DNA of 64,000 nt from contig CANMSO010000004.1 of the NCBI GenBank assembly GCA_947500545.1, forward strand, positions 434,001 to 498,000. Direction: 5' to 3'. The position numbers and the translations under genes are program-made. Shown in pieces: positions 34,004 through 42,197 of this stretch. Below the pieces are notes generated by a model. The model did no database searches, was not told where the DNA came from, and saw only the letters and a program-made list of their open reading frames with translations. This DNA is from an uncultured Aquimarina sp. (GTDB taxonomy: Bacteria > Bacteroidota > Bacteroidia > Flavobacteriales > Flavobacteriaceae). Numbering within the stretch: position 1 is the first letter of the stretch; each line of letters begins with the position of its first letter.

Positions 34004-34053
34004 TAGGGTGTAATAATCTTCAAACTCTGCCACTAAATCAATAAAACAAAGTA

Positions 34054-34539
34054 GTGAGCAACGATTTTTATAAGCAATCAATAATACCATGTGAAGGTAT
34101 TATTGTTAAAATTTGCAGAGCCTATACCGATACTCAAGAGGATTATGAGGATTATTTTCAAGAAGTTTGCCTTCAAATCTGGAAGAGCAAAGATAATTTT
34201 CGTGGTCAATCAGCATGGTCAACATGGGTATACAGACTAGCATTAAATGTATGTCTTACACTGATCAAAAAAAAGAAAAAAGCTCAACATGTTTCAGAAA
34301 TTCCAATTATGGGTGATGAAAATGAGAGTGCTTTCTTTTCTGATGAATCATTGAACTTTCTGTATACGGCAATTAAAAAATTGTCTGAAATCGACAGGGC
34401 GATTATACTACTTTATTTAGAAGAAAAATCCTATAAAGAAATTGCAGAAATAACCGGTGCCACTGCAAACAATATAGGTGTACGAATCAACAGAATTAAA
34501 GAACGACTAAAAAAATTATTAGATGGAAAAATCAATTGA
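34054..34539 (+). CDS. ECF-type RNA polymerase sigma factor
   Basis: A 161-residue sigma-70 family protein of the extracytoplasmic function group. Region 2 is at about 10-75 (AYTDTQEDYEDYFQEVCLQIWKSKDNFRGQSAWSTWVYRLALNVC) and region 4 at about 108-158 (IKKLSEIDRAIILLYLEEKSYKEIAEITGATANNIGVRINRIKERLKKLL). The start codon is GTG at 34054; no ATG gives region 2 intact. The gene overlaps the next by 17 bases, so the downstream membrane protein is the likely anti-sigma or partner. It interrupts the usual DUF3098-uppP order. Confidence 0.9.
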   Translation: MSNDFYKQSIIPCEGIIVKICRAYTDTQEDYEDYFQEVCLQIWKSKDNFRGQSAWSTWVYRLALNVCLTLIKKKKKAQHVSEIPIMGDENESAFFSDESLNFLYTAIKKLSEIDRAIILLYLEEKSYKEIAEITGATANNIGVRINRIKERLKKLLDGKIN

Positions 34540-35131
34540 AAATATTTGGAAAAAAGGGTTTCTAAAGCAAGAATCAAATCAAGTTCCAAAGATTGAAGCC
34601 TTGTATAACAAGAAATCTTTACTATTAGTAGAGAAAATTAAACAGACCTATAAAAAAGACAATCTGGCTATTGTCCCAATAGCAATAATTGGTCTTCTAG
34701 GATGTCTTTACTTTGGTAAAATTTTATTTGGGATCTATTTATTTTTATTACTCATGTCCCTATTTTATTTAAACAAAAAAGCTTTGAATCCTCTAGAAAA
34801 GTTAGAGCTAAACACAAGTAGTTACGCCTACCTTGTAAGTTACAGAAATTGTATCTGGGGTATTATAAAATCATACACTAAGGTGTTTGCACTCGCTGCA
34901 CCCATTACATTGGCGGCAGGATGCTATATTTATTTTAAAGACACCTTATGGTTTCAAGAATTTATCAATAATCAAGAAATTGGTAAGATCATACTCGTTA
35001 CTATAGTTGCTTTATCAACCGTTTCTTTACTATGCACTGCAGTATATAGAGCTACAACCGAATTAACGTACGGAAACTATCTTAGAAATCTTAATACTAT
35101 TATTTCTGACCTAGAAGAATTACAGAAATAA
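34523..35131 (+). CDS. Membrane protein coupled to the ECF sigma factor
   Basis: A 202-residue protein with a charged 45-residue N terminus (MEKSIENIWKKGFLKQESNQVPKIEALYNKKS), then four membrane helices in two pairs: NLAIVPIAIIGLLGCLYFG with IYLFLLLMSLFYL, and KVFALAAPITLAAGCYIYF with KIILVTIVALSTVSLLC. The 17-base overlap with the sigma gene and the cytosolic N terminus suit an anti-sigma factor, but no zinc or FecR-like anti-sigma motif is visible. It may respond to membrane stress. The family is not recognised. Confidence 0.72.
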   Translation: MEKSIENIWKKGFLKQESNQVPKIEALYNKKSLLLVEKIKQTYKKDNLAIVPIAIIGLLGCLYFGKILFGIYLFLLLMSLFYLNKKALNPLEKLELNTSSYAYLVSYRNCIWGIIKSYTKVFALAAPITLAAGCYIYFKDTLWFQEFINNQEIGKIILVTIVALSTVSLLCTAVYRATTELTYGNYLRNLNTIISDLEELQK

Positions 35132-35268
35132 GTTCACTAAGTATATGTCAATTAATCTTTTTCGATTTAAAATCATAAATTGAATTCAAAAAAATGAGTG
35201 AAAAGATATTCTAAGAATTTAGTTTCAAAAGAGTATTTTTGTCGCTCATTTTTTAGAATAAGAAATAC

Positions 35269-36063
35269 ATGGAAATCATAGATGCAATTATACTGGGTGT
35301 TGTACAGGGTTTAACAGAATTTTTACCTGTTTCCTCTAGTGGTCATTTAGAGCTTGGTAAAGCAATTCTAGGGGATACAAGTATTCCTGAAGAATCCCTT
35401 CTTTTTACAGTTGTGCTTCATTTTGCAACAGCACTAAGTACTATTGTAGTATTTAGAAAAGATATTTTAGAAATTATAAAAGGATTGTTGAAATTCAAAA
35501 AAAACGAAGAAACTCTCTTTTCACTTAAGATCATTATCTCAATGATTCCTGCAGTAGTTGTAGGTTTATTTTTTGAAGAACAATTAGAACAACTTTTTGG
35601 AAGTAATATCATGTTTGTTGGTTTTATGTTACTCATTACTGCAGCATTACTTTGGTTTGCTGATAGAGCCAAAAGCACCCGAAAACCTGTAAGTACTTCT
35701 AACGCATTTGTGATTGGTATTGCACAAGCTATTGCAATGCTTCCCGGGATTTCTAGAAGTGGTGCTACAATATCTACCTCGGTCCTTTTAGGAAACGATA
35801 AGACAAAGGCTGCTAGATTTTCTTTCTTAATGGTTATCCCGTTGATTTTTGGAAAAATAGCTAAGGATATTATGAGCGGTGACCTTGCCTTTTCTTCAGA
35901 AAACAACATCCCTATTGCTATTGGCTTTGTTGCCGCATTTGTTTCTGGGCTTTTTGCTTGTACCTGGATGATTTCCTTAGTAAAAAAGAGTAAATTAACT
36001 TATTTTGCCGTATATTGTATTGTTGTTGGCGTATTAGCCATCATCTTTGGTTTTATTAAATAG
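35269..36063 (+). CDS. uppP: Undecaprenyl-diphosphatase
   Basis: A 264-residue inner-membrane enzyme (BacA/UppP) that removes a phosphate from undecaprenyl diphosphate to recycle the carrier for wall synthesis; overexpression gives bacitracin resistance. The active-site signature GVVQGLTEFLPVSSSGHLEL at about 11-30 has the catalytic Glu and His, and the second motif GISRSGATIS near 160 has the Arg and Ser. Eight hydrophobic segments. TATTTTTG (35234-35241) is an exact -7 element upstream. truB follows after 11 bases, and the -uppP-truB- order is common in the phylum. Confidence 0.94.
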   Translation: MEIIDAIILGVVQGLTEFLPVSSSGHLELGKAILGDTSIPEESLLFTVVLHFATALSTIVVFRKDILEIIKGLLKFKKNEETLFSLKIIISMIPAVVVGLFFEEQLEQLFGSNIMFVGFMLLITAALLWFADRAKSTRKPVSTSNAFVIGIAQAIAMLPGISRSGATISTSVLLGNDKTKAARFSFLMVIPLIFGKIAKDIMSGDLAFSSENNIPIAIGFVAAFVSGLFACTWMISLVKKSKLTYFAVYCIVVGVLAIIFGFIK

Positions 36064-36074
36064 CCCCATCTATA

Positions 36075-36782
36075 ATGTTAACCGAACAAGACTATAAAGA
36101 CGGTCAAATTCTATTGATCGATAAGCCGCTGCAATGGACATCTTTCCAAGTTGTAAACAAATTACGTTGGCTTATCCGAAAAAGTTTTAGCATAAAAAAA
36201 TTAAAAGTTGGGCATGCAGGAACGTTGGATCCACTTGCATCTGGTTTGCTTGTTATCTGTACAGGAAAATTCACAAAAAGAATTCAGGAATTTCAAGGAC
36301 AAATAAAAGAATACACAGGTACCATTACTCTTGGAGCGACTACACCATCATATGATCTTGAAACCGAAATAGATCAAACATTCCCAATCGATCATATTTC
36401 AGATACCGATATAAAAAAAGCTACTTCGCAATTTATTGGAGAAATAGAACAATATCCACCTGTTTTTTCCGCTTTAAAAAAAGACGGGAAACGATTATAT
36501 GAATATGCCCGAGAAGGGACTGAAGTAGAAATTAAACCCAGAAAAATAAACATAGACGAGTTTGAAATCACAAGAATAGCATTACCTGAAGTAGATTTTA
36601 GGGTTGTTTGTGGTAAAGGAACATATATCCGATCATTAGCACATGATTTTGGAAAAACTTTAAATAGTGGGGCTCACTTAACGGTTTTGAGAAGAACCAG
36701 AATAGGTTCGTTTTTGGTTGATGATGCTATTTCAATTCAATCTTTTGAAAACCAGTTACCAACAAAAATTGAAACTACATAA
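36075..36782 (+). CDS. truB: tRNA pseudouridine-55 synthase
   Basis: A 235-residue enzyme making pseudouridine 55 in the T loop of tRNAs. The catalytic motif is VGHAGTLDPLASGLLVICTGKFTK at about 46-69, with Asp in GTLDP. QYPPVFSALKKDGKRLYEYAREG near 135 and VVCGKGTYIRSLAHDFG near 180 are family motifs. It is shorter than E. coli TruB, as in other Bacteroidota. Likely cotranscribed with uppP and the following TonB-like gene. Confidence 0.95.
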   Translation: MLTEQDYKDGQILLIDKPLQWTSFQVVNKLRWLIRKSFSIKKLKVGHAGTLDPLASGLLVICTGKFTKRIQEFQGQIKEYTGTITLGATTPSYDLETEIDQTFPIDHISDTDIKKATSQFIGEIEQYPPVFSALKKDGKRLYEYAREGTEVEIKPRKINIDEFEITRIALPEVDFRVVCGKGTYIRSLAHDFGKTLNSGAHLTVLRRTRIGSFLVDDAISIQSFENQLPTKIETT

Positions 36783-36815
36783 AATATTGTATAATAAAAG
36801 TAGTTATAGATACCT

Positions 36816-37487
36816 ATGGAGTTTATAGAAAAACATAAAGCCTTGATTATCACATCAATGTTGATGGCAATTTTTGTTCTTAGTCTTTATAATATCAATA
36901 TGATAAAAAAGCAAAAAGAACAATCAGAAATACTCATGGAAATCCCTGAGGAGTTTCTTATGGAAGAAGAGCAACCTGAAGAAGAAGAGTTAATTGCCCA
37001 AGAAAACAGACAACTTGATAACGCCCAAAGAACTCATAATGCATTCAATGAAGATTTTGAAGATCATGATGAAATTGAAGAACGAATTAAATCCTTAACT
37101 GAAGCAGAAGAAATTGCACAAAATGAAGAAACTGCAGAGGAAGATGAAGTAACTTTAGAGAGTGAAGTTCAAACAGAAGAAGAAAAACCTGAAGAAGAAA
37201 CTAATAATAGAAATAGCTCTCTTACCTATAATTTAAAAGGTAGAAAATCTCTTGAACTACCAAACCCCGTATATACCTGTAATGGTAGCGGTAAGGTTGT
37301 TGTGAAAATTGAAGTAAACAAAAATGGATATGTTATCGATACCAAAGTTGACAAAAAAAGGTCAACTACGCGTAATGAATGCCTTTTTGACAACGCCATG
37401 GATTATGCAAGGAAAGCATTATTTTCACGCGGAAATATTGACGAACAACAAGGATCAATAACGTATTACTTTAACTATAGTAATTAG
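36816..37487 (+). CDS. TonB-like membrane-anchored protein with an acidic linker
   Basis: A 223-residue protein. A single N-terminal helix (about 9-27) is followed by a Glu-rich, probably disordered linker (about 38-130, EEEQPEEEELIAQE and EEKPEEETNNR). The C-terminal domain (about 140-223, CNGSGKVVVKIEVNKNGYVIDTKVDKKRSTTRNECLFDNAMDYARKALF) follows the TonB/TolA-type pattern of beta strands and one helix. Two Cys, at about 160 and 190, could form a disulfide. Genuine TonB has a Pro/Lys linker; the acidic one here suggests another partner, perhaps the wall or division machinery given the neighbours. Confidence 0.75.
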   Translation: MEFIEKHKALIITSMLMAIFVLSLYNINMIKKQKEQSEILMEIPEEFLMEEEQPEEEELIAQENRQLDNAQRTHNAFNEDFEDHDEIEERIKSLTEAEEIAQNEETAEEDEVTLESEVQTEEEKPEEETNNRNSSLTYNLKGRKSLELPNPVYTCNGSGKVVVKIEVNKNGYVIDTKVDKKRSTTRNECLFDNAMDYARKALFSRGNIDEQQGSITYYFNYSN

Positions 37488-37493
37488 AATTTG

Positions 37494-38117
37494 CTATAGT
37501 AACTCTAATAGATCTACAGTAATATTTGCGCCTTTATTCTTGTTATACCAAACCTGTAAGTCTTCCTTGAACTGAGGGTCTAAACTACCGTGTTCAGCCT
37601 TATAATCATTTACCATTTTTGTGGCAATAGATGGTCTTGGGCCCCAGGAATTGAGCACTTCCTTATTCTCGTTATCGTATACTATTAATTTAGGTATTGC
37701 TTTTCCTCCATTAGTAAGAAAATTATTCATCAATTCGTCATGATCATCTCTAGAAACAATTTTTAAATCTATTCCATTATTCAACTCTGCGAGTTTATTA
37801 ATTACAGGTAAAGATTGAGCTGCATCACCACACCAACCTTCTGTTAATACAAGCCATGTGACTTTAGCATCAGCATTAGCAAAAGCTTCCTTAATCGATT
37901 CATCGATTTTTAACGTTTTATCCAACCTTTTCATTCTGCGATCATTAAGCATACTATAATCCGTCAATGCTTCAGATTGTTCATGACCAGTAGACTTCCC
38001 TTCAGCAAGAAGGTCACTTACTAATTTCTTATATTCGGTATATGAATATGAATCTTGAATTCCTTGTTCAATTAATGTACTTATTACTTCTACGTTTAAT
38101 GTTAGGGGTTCCTTCAT
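37494..38117 (-). CDS. Thioredoxin-fold protein with a single active-site-like Cys
   Basis: A 207-residue cytosolic protein with a thioredoxin fold from about 75 to 180. The motif position reads VLTEGWCGDAAQSLPVI, so only the first Cys of CxxC is present, and IPKLIVYDNENKEVLNSWGPRP contains the cis-proline region. This is the Thioredoxin_9-type family common in Bacteroidota; single-Cys members can act through mixed disulfides. It is monocistronic and converges with the TonB-like gene with 6 bases between stops. Confidence 0.82.
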   Translation of the reverse strand: MKEPLTLNVEVISTLIEQGIQDSYSYTEYKKLVSDLLAEGKSTGHEQSEALTDYSMLNDRRMKRLDKTLKIDESIKEAFANADAKVTWLVLTEGWCGDAAQSLPVINKLAELNNGIDLKIVSRDDHDELMNNFLTNGGKAIPKLIVYDNENKEVLNSWGPRPSIATKMVNDYKAEHGSLDPQFKEDLQVWYNKNKGANITVDLLELL

Positions 38118-38216
38118 AATTAATCTTTCTTTTTCAATAGGACGGTTATTATTCTTAAAACTTACACGTCATAATTTTCTATGAATGTAATATATTTATA
38201 TCTCAAAACTCAAACT

Positions 38217-38780
38217 ATGACAAAAATCAGATGTGGCTGGTGCGTTGGTGATTCTTTATATGAATCTTATCATGATTATGAATGGGGAGTACCCCTACAT
38301 GATGAACAACTTTTATTTGAATTTTTAGTCCTGGAAACATTTCAGGCAGGTTTAAGTTGGATTACCATTTTACGAAAAAGAGACAATTTTAGAATAGCTT
38401 TTGATAATTTCGATTACAGAATTATTGCCAATTATAACGAAAGAAAAAAAGAAGAACTACTGCAAAACGCAGGGATTATTCGTAATAAGCTTAAAGTAAA
38501 CTCTGCGATATCCAACGCACAGAACTTCATGAAAATTCAAGAAGAATTTGGCAGTTTTAATGACTATATCTGGGGTTTTGTAAATGGTAAGCCAATTAAG
38601 AATAGTTGGAAACATCATAAAGATTGTCCGGCAACCACAGAGATTTCTGATGCACTAAGCAAAGATCTTAAAAAACGTGGGTTTAAATTTGTTGGCTCAA
38701 CAGTCATTTACGCCTTTATGCAAGCTATTGGTATGGTAAATGACCATACTGTTGATTGTTTTAGGTATAATGAGGTTTGA
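38217..38780 (+). CDS. tag: DNA-3-methyladenine glycosylase I
   Basis: A 187-residue base-excision repair enzyme removing 3-methyladenine. The zinc-snap Cys/His residues are visible: MTKIRCGWC at the N terminus, YHDYEWG, and the final NDHTVDCFRY with His and Cys. The pocket Glu lies in FEFLVLETFQAGLSWITIL, and WKHHKDCPATTEIS follows. The start at 38217 gives the usual N terminus; an upstream ATG would add 12 non-conserved residues. Single gene followed by the ACT-domain gene. Confidence 0.94.
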   Translation: MTKIRCGWCVGDSLYESYHDYEWGVPLHDEQLLFEFLVLETFQAGLSWITILRKRDNFRIAFDNFDYRIIANYNERKKEELLQNAGIIRNKLKVNSAISNAQNFMKIQEEFGSFNDYIWGFVNGKPIKNSWKHHKDCPATTEISDALSKDLKKRGFKFVGSTVIYAFMQAIGMVNDHTVDCFRYNEV

Positions 38781-38814
38781 AATAATATAACCAAATGAAT
38801 TTAACCCATTACCA

Positions 38815-39219
38815 ATGCCAGGAGAAACAAACCTAACCACCTTAATCAAAAACATGACTCCTGAATTACAAAATGGAGACTATGTTTTTTGTACCACTAA
38901 GGCTATCGATACTATTTTAAGAGATGATGTTATTTGTATATTCAAGGAAAAAGAAGGCACTACTATAGTTCTAGAACGAGAAAAAGCAGAACATTATAAT
39001 TTGTCCTATGAATATATTGCTTCATGGATCACACTAAAGATTCATTCTTCTTTAGATGCAATTGGCTTAACGGCTATATTTTCTTCAGAATTAGCCAAAC
39101 ATAATATAAGCAGCAATGTAATTGCCGGTTATTATCACGATCACATTTTTGTAAATAAAAAAGATGGTGAAAAAGCAATTCTTGTTCTCAATCAATTATC
39201 AAAAAATTATCCCAAATGA
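38815..39219 (+). CDS. ACT-domain protein (ACT_3/ACT_7 type)
   Basis: A 134-residue cytosolic protein with two ACT-like halves. The N-terminal half is TTLIKNMTPELQNGDYVFCTT; the C-terminal half is ITLKIHSSLDAIGLTAIFSSELAKHNISSNVIAGYYHDHIFVNKKDGEKAI. The family resembles the amino-acid-sensing CASTOR/ACT group. No catalytic domain is attached, so it probably binds a small ligand. It lies 34 bases after tag on the same strand. Confidence 0.83.
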   Translation: MPGETNLTTLIKNMTPELQNGDYVFCTTKAIDTILRDDVICIFKEKEGTTIVLEREKAEHYNLSYEYIASWITLKIHSSLDAIGLTAIFSSELAKHNISSNVIAGYYHDHIFVNKKDGEKAILVLNQLSKNYPK

Positions 39220-39232
39220 CGCTATTATGTCT

Positions 39233-39886
39233 TTATAACTTCAATCCAAAAGATAAATCCCCAGCATCACCCAGACCAGGAACAATGTAACTTTTGTCAT
39301 TGAGTTCTTCATCAATTGCTGCAATCCACAAATGTGTGTTTTTAGGAAATACATTTTTAATATATTCTACTCCTTGATTTGAACCAATAACCGACACAAT
39401 ATGAATTTGTTCTGGCCTACCATGAGTCTTTAAAGCACTAAATGTATTCTCTAGCGTTTTACCTGAGGCTAGCATAGGATCAGCAAGAATCAAAGTTTTA
39501 TCTTGAACAGATGGAGAAGCCAAATATTTTACAATAACCTCAAAATCAATATCATGATTTGTATGATCTCTGTAGGCAGAGATAAATGCATTTTCTGCCT
39601 TATCAAAATAGTTAAGTAACCCGTGATGCAGAGGTAATCCAGCTCTAAGAATTGAACATAATACTAGTTCATTTTTAGGAACCGAAATTTCTTTGGTGCC
39701 AAGAGGAGTGTTTACCGTTTTGGCTTCATAATTAATGATTTTACTCAATTCATATCCCAACACTTCACCTATGCGTTCTATATTCCTTCTAAAACGCATA
39801 GCGTCTTTCTGTATTTCAACATCGCGAAGCTCTAGTACAAATTGATTTAAAACTGAATTATCTAATCCTAAATTATGGATGATCAT
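39233..39886 (-). CDS. upp: Uracil phosphoribosyltransferase
   Basis: A 217-residue pyrimidine salvage enzyme making UMP from uracil and PRPP. The PRPP loop is TLILADPMLASGKTLENTF near 135, the uracil-binding end YIVPGLGDAGDLSFG near 205, and CSILRAGLPLHHGLLNYF near 82 is the conserved first half. The length is right for Upp. It is followed by nothing on its strand and preceded by aat with a 43-base gap. Confidence 0.93.
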   Translation of the reverse strand: MIIHNLGLDNSVLNQFVLELRDVEIQKDAMRFRRNIERIGEVLGYELSKIINYEAKTVNTPLGTKEISVPKNELVLCSILRAGLPLHHGLLNYFDKAENAFISAYRDHTNHDIDFEVIVKYLASPSVQDKTLILADPMLASGKTLENTFSALKTHGRPEQIHIVSVIGSNQGVEYIKNVFPKNTHLWIAAIDEELNDKSYIVPGLGDAGDLSFGLKL

Positions 39887-39929
39887 AAATGATATCTTTT
39901 AAAAAAATTTAAACCAGTAAGTATATACT

Positions 39930-40568
39930 TTACTTCAAAAACTTTAAAAACTCTTCTCTAGGAATTTCTTTTGCCCCTAGGCTAGCTAAGTGATCTGTAT
40001 ATACCTGGCAATCTATTAGTTTTACTTCTTTTTTCACAAGCCACTCAACCAAATTAATAAAACCAAATTTGGAAGCATTACTAACCTTTGCGAACATACT
40101 TTCTCCACAAAATACTTTTTTCTCTTTTAGCCAGATTCCGTAGAGTCCCCCAACCAATTCAGAATTTTTCCATACTTCAACAGAAATTGCATATCCTAAT
40201 TCATGAAGCTTTTTGTATGCATTTTGCATATCACGAGTAATCCAGGTTCCATCCTGTTCAGGTCTTGCTATAGTAGAACAATTTTGTATTACACTATCAA
40301 AATCTTTGTTAAACGTTACTTCAAATTGGTTTTTTTTAATTACTTGCCGCATACTTTTACTTACTTTAAGCTCTGACGGAAATAATACCATTCTAGGGTC
40401 TGGACTAAACCATAAAATAGGTTGCCCCTCATTATACCAGGGAAAAATACCATTATTATATGCCTCTAAAAGCCTATCAACAGAAAGATCTCCTCCCAAA
40501 GCTAATAATCCATCTATATCTGCATAGGTTATTGGAGGAAACTGTATAGAATCTGTGAGAACGAACAA
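39930..40568 (-). CDS. aat: Leucyl/phenylalanyl-tRNA-protein transferase
   Basis: A 212-residue enzyme adding Leu or Phe from tRNA to proteins with N-terminal Arg or Lys, marking them for ClpS-ClpAP. Family motifs: FPPITYADIDGLLALGGDLSVDRLLEAYNNGIFPWYN, WFSPDPRMVLFP, GLYGIWLKEKKVFCGESMFAKVSNASKFGFINLV, and IDCQVYTDHLASLGAKEIPREEF. Upstream (40569-40800) is a 232-base gap with a hairpin and a repeat. Confidence 0.94.
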   Translation of the reverse strand: MFVLTDSIQFPPITYADIDGLLALGGDLSVDRLLEAYNNGIFPWYNEGQPILWFSPDPRMVLFPSELKVSKSMRQVIKKNQFEVTFNKDFDSVIQNCSTIARPEQDGTWITRDMQNAYKKLHELGYAISVEVWKNSELVGGLYGIWLKEKKVFCGESMFAKVSNASKFGFINLVEWLVKKEVKLIDCQVYTDHLASLGAKEIPREEFLKFLK

Positions 40569-40722
40569 AATATAAGTATAAATGTTTCTACAACGTTAAA
40601 TATCAATCAGTTGTTTGAATTGACCAAAAAAATCACAATATTTGTTAAGACCTTTTAAGATAAATTTTGTTCATCATTGCTTTTTTGAGTTTTATTAAAA
40701 GGTTAACCTAAAACCACAATAT

Positions 40723-40752
40723 GAAAAGTCCGATAGTAATATCGGACTTTTC
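40723..40752. terminator. Strong hairpin downstream of the DUF3127 gene
   Basis: A perfect 13-bp stem GAAAAGTCCGATA (40723-40735) pairs with 40740-40752 around GTAA. It lies 48 bases past the DUF3127 stop. The outer stem is A/T, but no long T run follows. Confidence 0.65.
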
Positions 40753-40759
40753 ACTTTTA

Positions 40760-40778
40760 CACTTCGACATGCTCAGTG
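40760..40778. repeat. Copy of the CTTCGACA(A/T)GCTCAG palindromic repeat
   Basis: CACTTCGACATGCTCAGTG: the core matches CTTCGACAAGCTCAG at 25008-25026 except for one base, and the flanking CA/TG bases are themselves complementary, as TG/CA are at the other copy. It is located beside a terminator, as at 24993. Confidence 0.55.
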
Positions 40779-40800
40779 CAATAGTTATACTATAATTTAT

Positions 40801-41175
40801 CTAGAATGGCAGATCGTCATGTTCCTCTTTAGAAAAATCTGTAGCTGGCTCAAAAGCATCAGCAGGAGGAACGGGAGCAGCCCCTGCAGGAGCGGCAGCT
40901 TGTAAATTCTCAATTCTCCATCCTTGTATAGAGTTAAAATACTTGGTTTCTCCTTGTGGATTTACCCACTCGCGACCACGTAAATTGATACTAATTTTTA
41001 CATCTTGTCCTACCTGAAAGGTATTTAATAAGTCACATTTGTCCTGAACAAACTCTACCATAATATGTTGTGGATATTGCTCTTCTGTAGTCACAACTAT
41101 TTCTCTCTTTCTAAAACCATTACTACCAAAGGTTTGTGTCTCACCTATCATTTTAACTTTACCTTGTACTTCCAT
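40801..41175 (-). CDS. DUF3127 OB-fold protein with SSB-like acidic tail
   Basis: A 124-residue protein with an OB-like domain (about 1-92, MEVQGKVKMIGETQTFGSNGFRKREIVVTTEEQYPQHIMVEF...INLRGREW). An Ala/Pro linker (AAAPAGAAPVPPADA) and the tip EEHDDLPF (residues 117-124) follow. The tip mirrors the SSB C-terminal DDDIPF that recruits repair and replication proteins. DUF3127 is a Bacteroidota family; a single-stranded nucleic acid or SSB-network role is inferred from fold and tail. It follows the flavin reductase gene by 10 bases. Confidence 0.85.
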   Translation of the reverse strand: MEVQGKVKMIGETQTFGSNGFRKREIVVTTEEQYPQHIMVEFVQDKCDLLNTFQVGQDVKISINLRGREWVNPQGETKYFNSIQGWRIENLQAAAPAGAAPVPPADAFEPATDFSKEEHDDLPF

Positions 41176-41185
41176 CTCTACTGTA

Positions 41186-42061
41186 TTATTTTTTTGCTGA
41201 TAAAATATTCCATGCAGTATCTACATCATCACGATCCAAATATTGCTTTGCAAATTTATGAATTTCTATCTGGTTAGCCTGTTGAATTTTAACCTTAATA
41301 TCAATATGGTTATTAACAAACGCCAAAGCATCTGTCTTTTCTGGTATTCCCTCAACATTGGCAAGTTTACCTAGATCATTCCCGGTAAAAACAGTACTTT
41401 TCTTTACCTCTTCTGGTAATAAATCTATACCTATTCCTATGGTACTAATGGGTTTTGGCACTTCAAACATTCCTTTGTTGGCTCTAGTATACCAATTACC
41501 GCCCATACGAGCAACCTGGTCAATTTTATGTTGATCTATTCTACCATCTTTATCCAAAACCTTCTCATTAACATGCATCAAAAGCACTTCGCAAATTATA
41601 AGATTACCAGCTCCGCCTTCTTTACCCATTGGAATAATTTCATTTACCTTGCACTCAAACTGCACAGGCGATTCACCAACACGAAATGCTTTTACTTTTT
41701 CTGAAGGCACCATGGTAAGTCCGGATTTTACAAACTCATTAACTCCCTCTGGGTATTCTGTACTAGACAAAGACATTTGCTGAACAATATCATGATTCAC
41801 AATATTGATCACCACCTCTTTTGTTGATTTCGCATTATCCAGTGTATGCTTACTGGTATTATCTCTTACTCTTCTGGCTGGAGAAAAAATAAGAATTGGT
41901 GGATTTGCACTAAATACATTAAAGAAACTAAACGGTGATAAATTAGGGTTACCATCAACATCTAGTGTACTTGCAAAAGCAATAGGTCTAGGGCCAACAG
42001 CTCCAAGCATGAGGCCATGTAATTTACCAGTAGAAACCTCTGAAGGGTTAATTGTAATCAT
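41186..42061 (-). CDS. Flavin reductase family protein
   Basis: An FMN-binding split-barrel protein of about 291 residues. Typical stretches: GLMLGAVGPRPIAFASTLDVDGNPNLSPFSFFNVFSANPPILIFSP at the N terminus and ARMGGNWYTRANKGMFEVPKP in the C-terminal half. The family reduces flavin with NAD(P)H or acts on flavin-linked substrates. The start at 42061 (MITINPSEV) is preferred to a frame 7 residues longer. The DUF3127 gene follows after 10 bases, probably the same transcript. Confidence 0.88.
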   Translation of the reverse strand: MITINPSEVSTGKLHGLMLGAVGPRPIAFASTLDVDGNPNLSPFSFFNVFSANPPILIFSPARRVRDNTSKHTLDNAKSTKEVVINIVNHDIVQQMSLSSTEYPEGVNEFVKSGLTMVPSEKVKAFRVGESPVQFECKVNEIIPMGKEGGAGNLIICEVLLMHVNEKVLDKDGRIDQHKIDQVARMGGNWYTRANKGMFEVPKPISTIGIGIDLLPEEVKKSTVFTGNDLGKLANVEGIPEKTDALAFVNNHIDIKVKIQQANQIEIHKFAKQYLDRDDVDTAWNILSAKK

Positions 42062-42197
42062 AATTTGTTTTATATTGAGCAAAGATAATTAAACTTTAGT
42101 CTCCTGATAATAGTATAAACACGTTTTAGTATATCTGTTTCTAGGCAATAAAATTATATAAAAACGTTTATATTTAGGATTTAGTTAACATCTCTAT

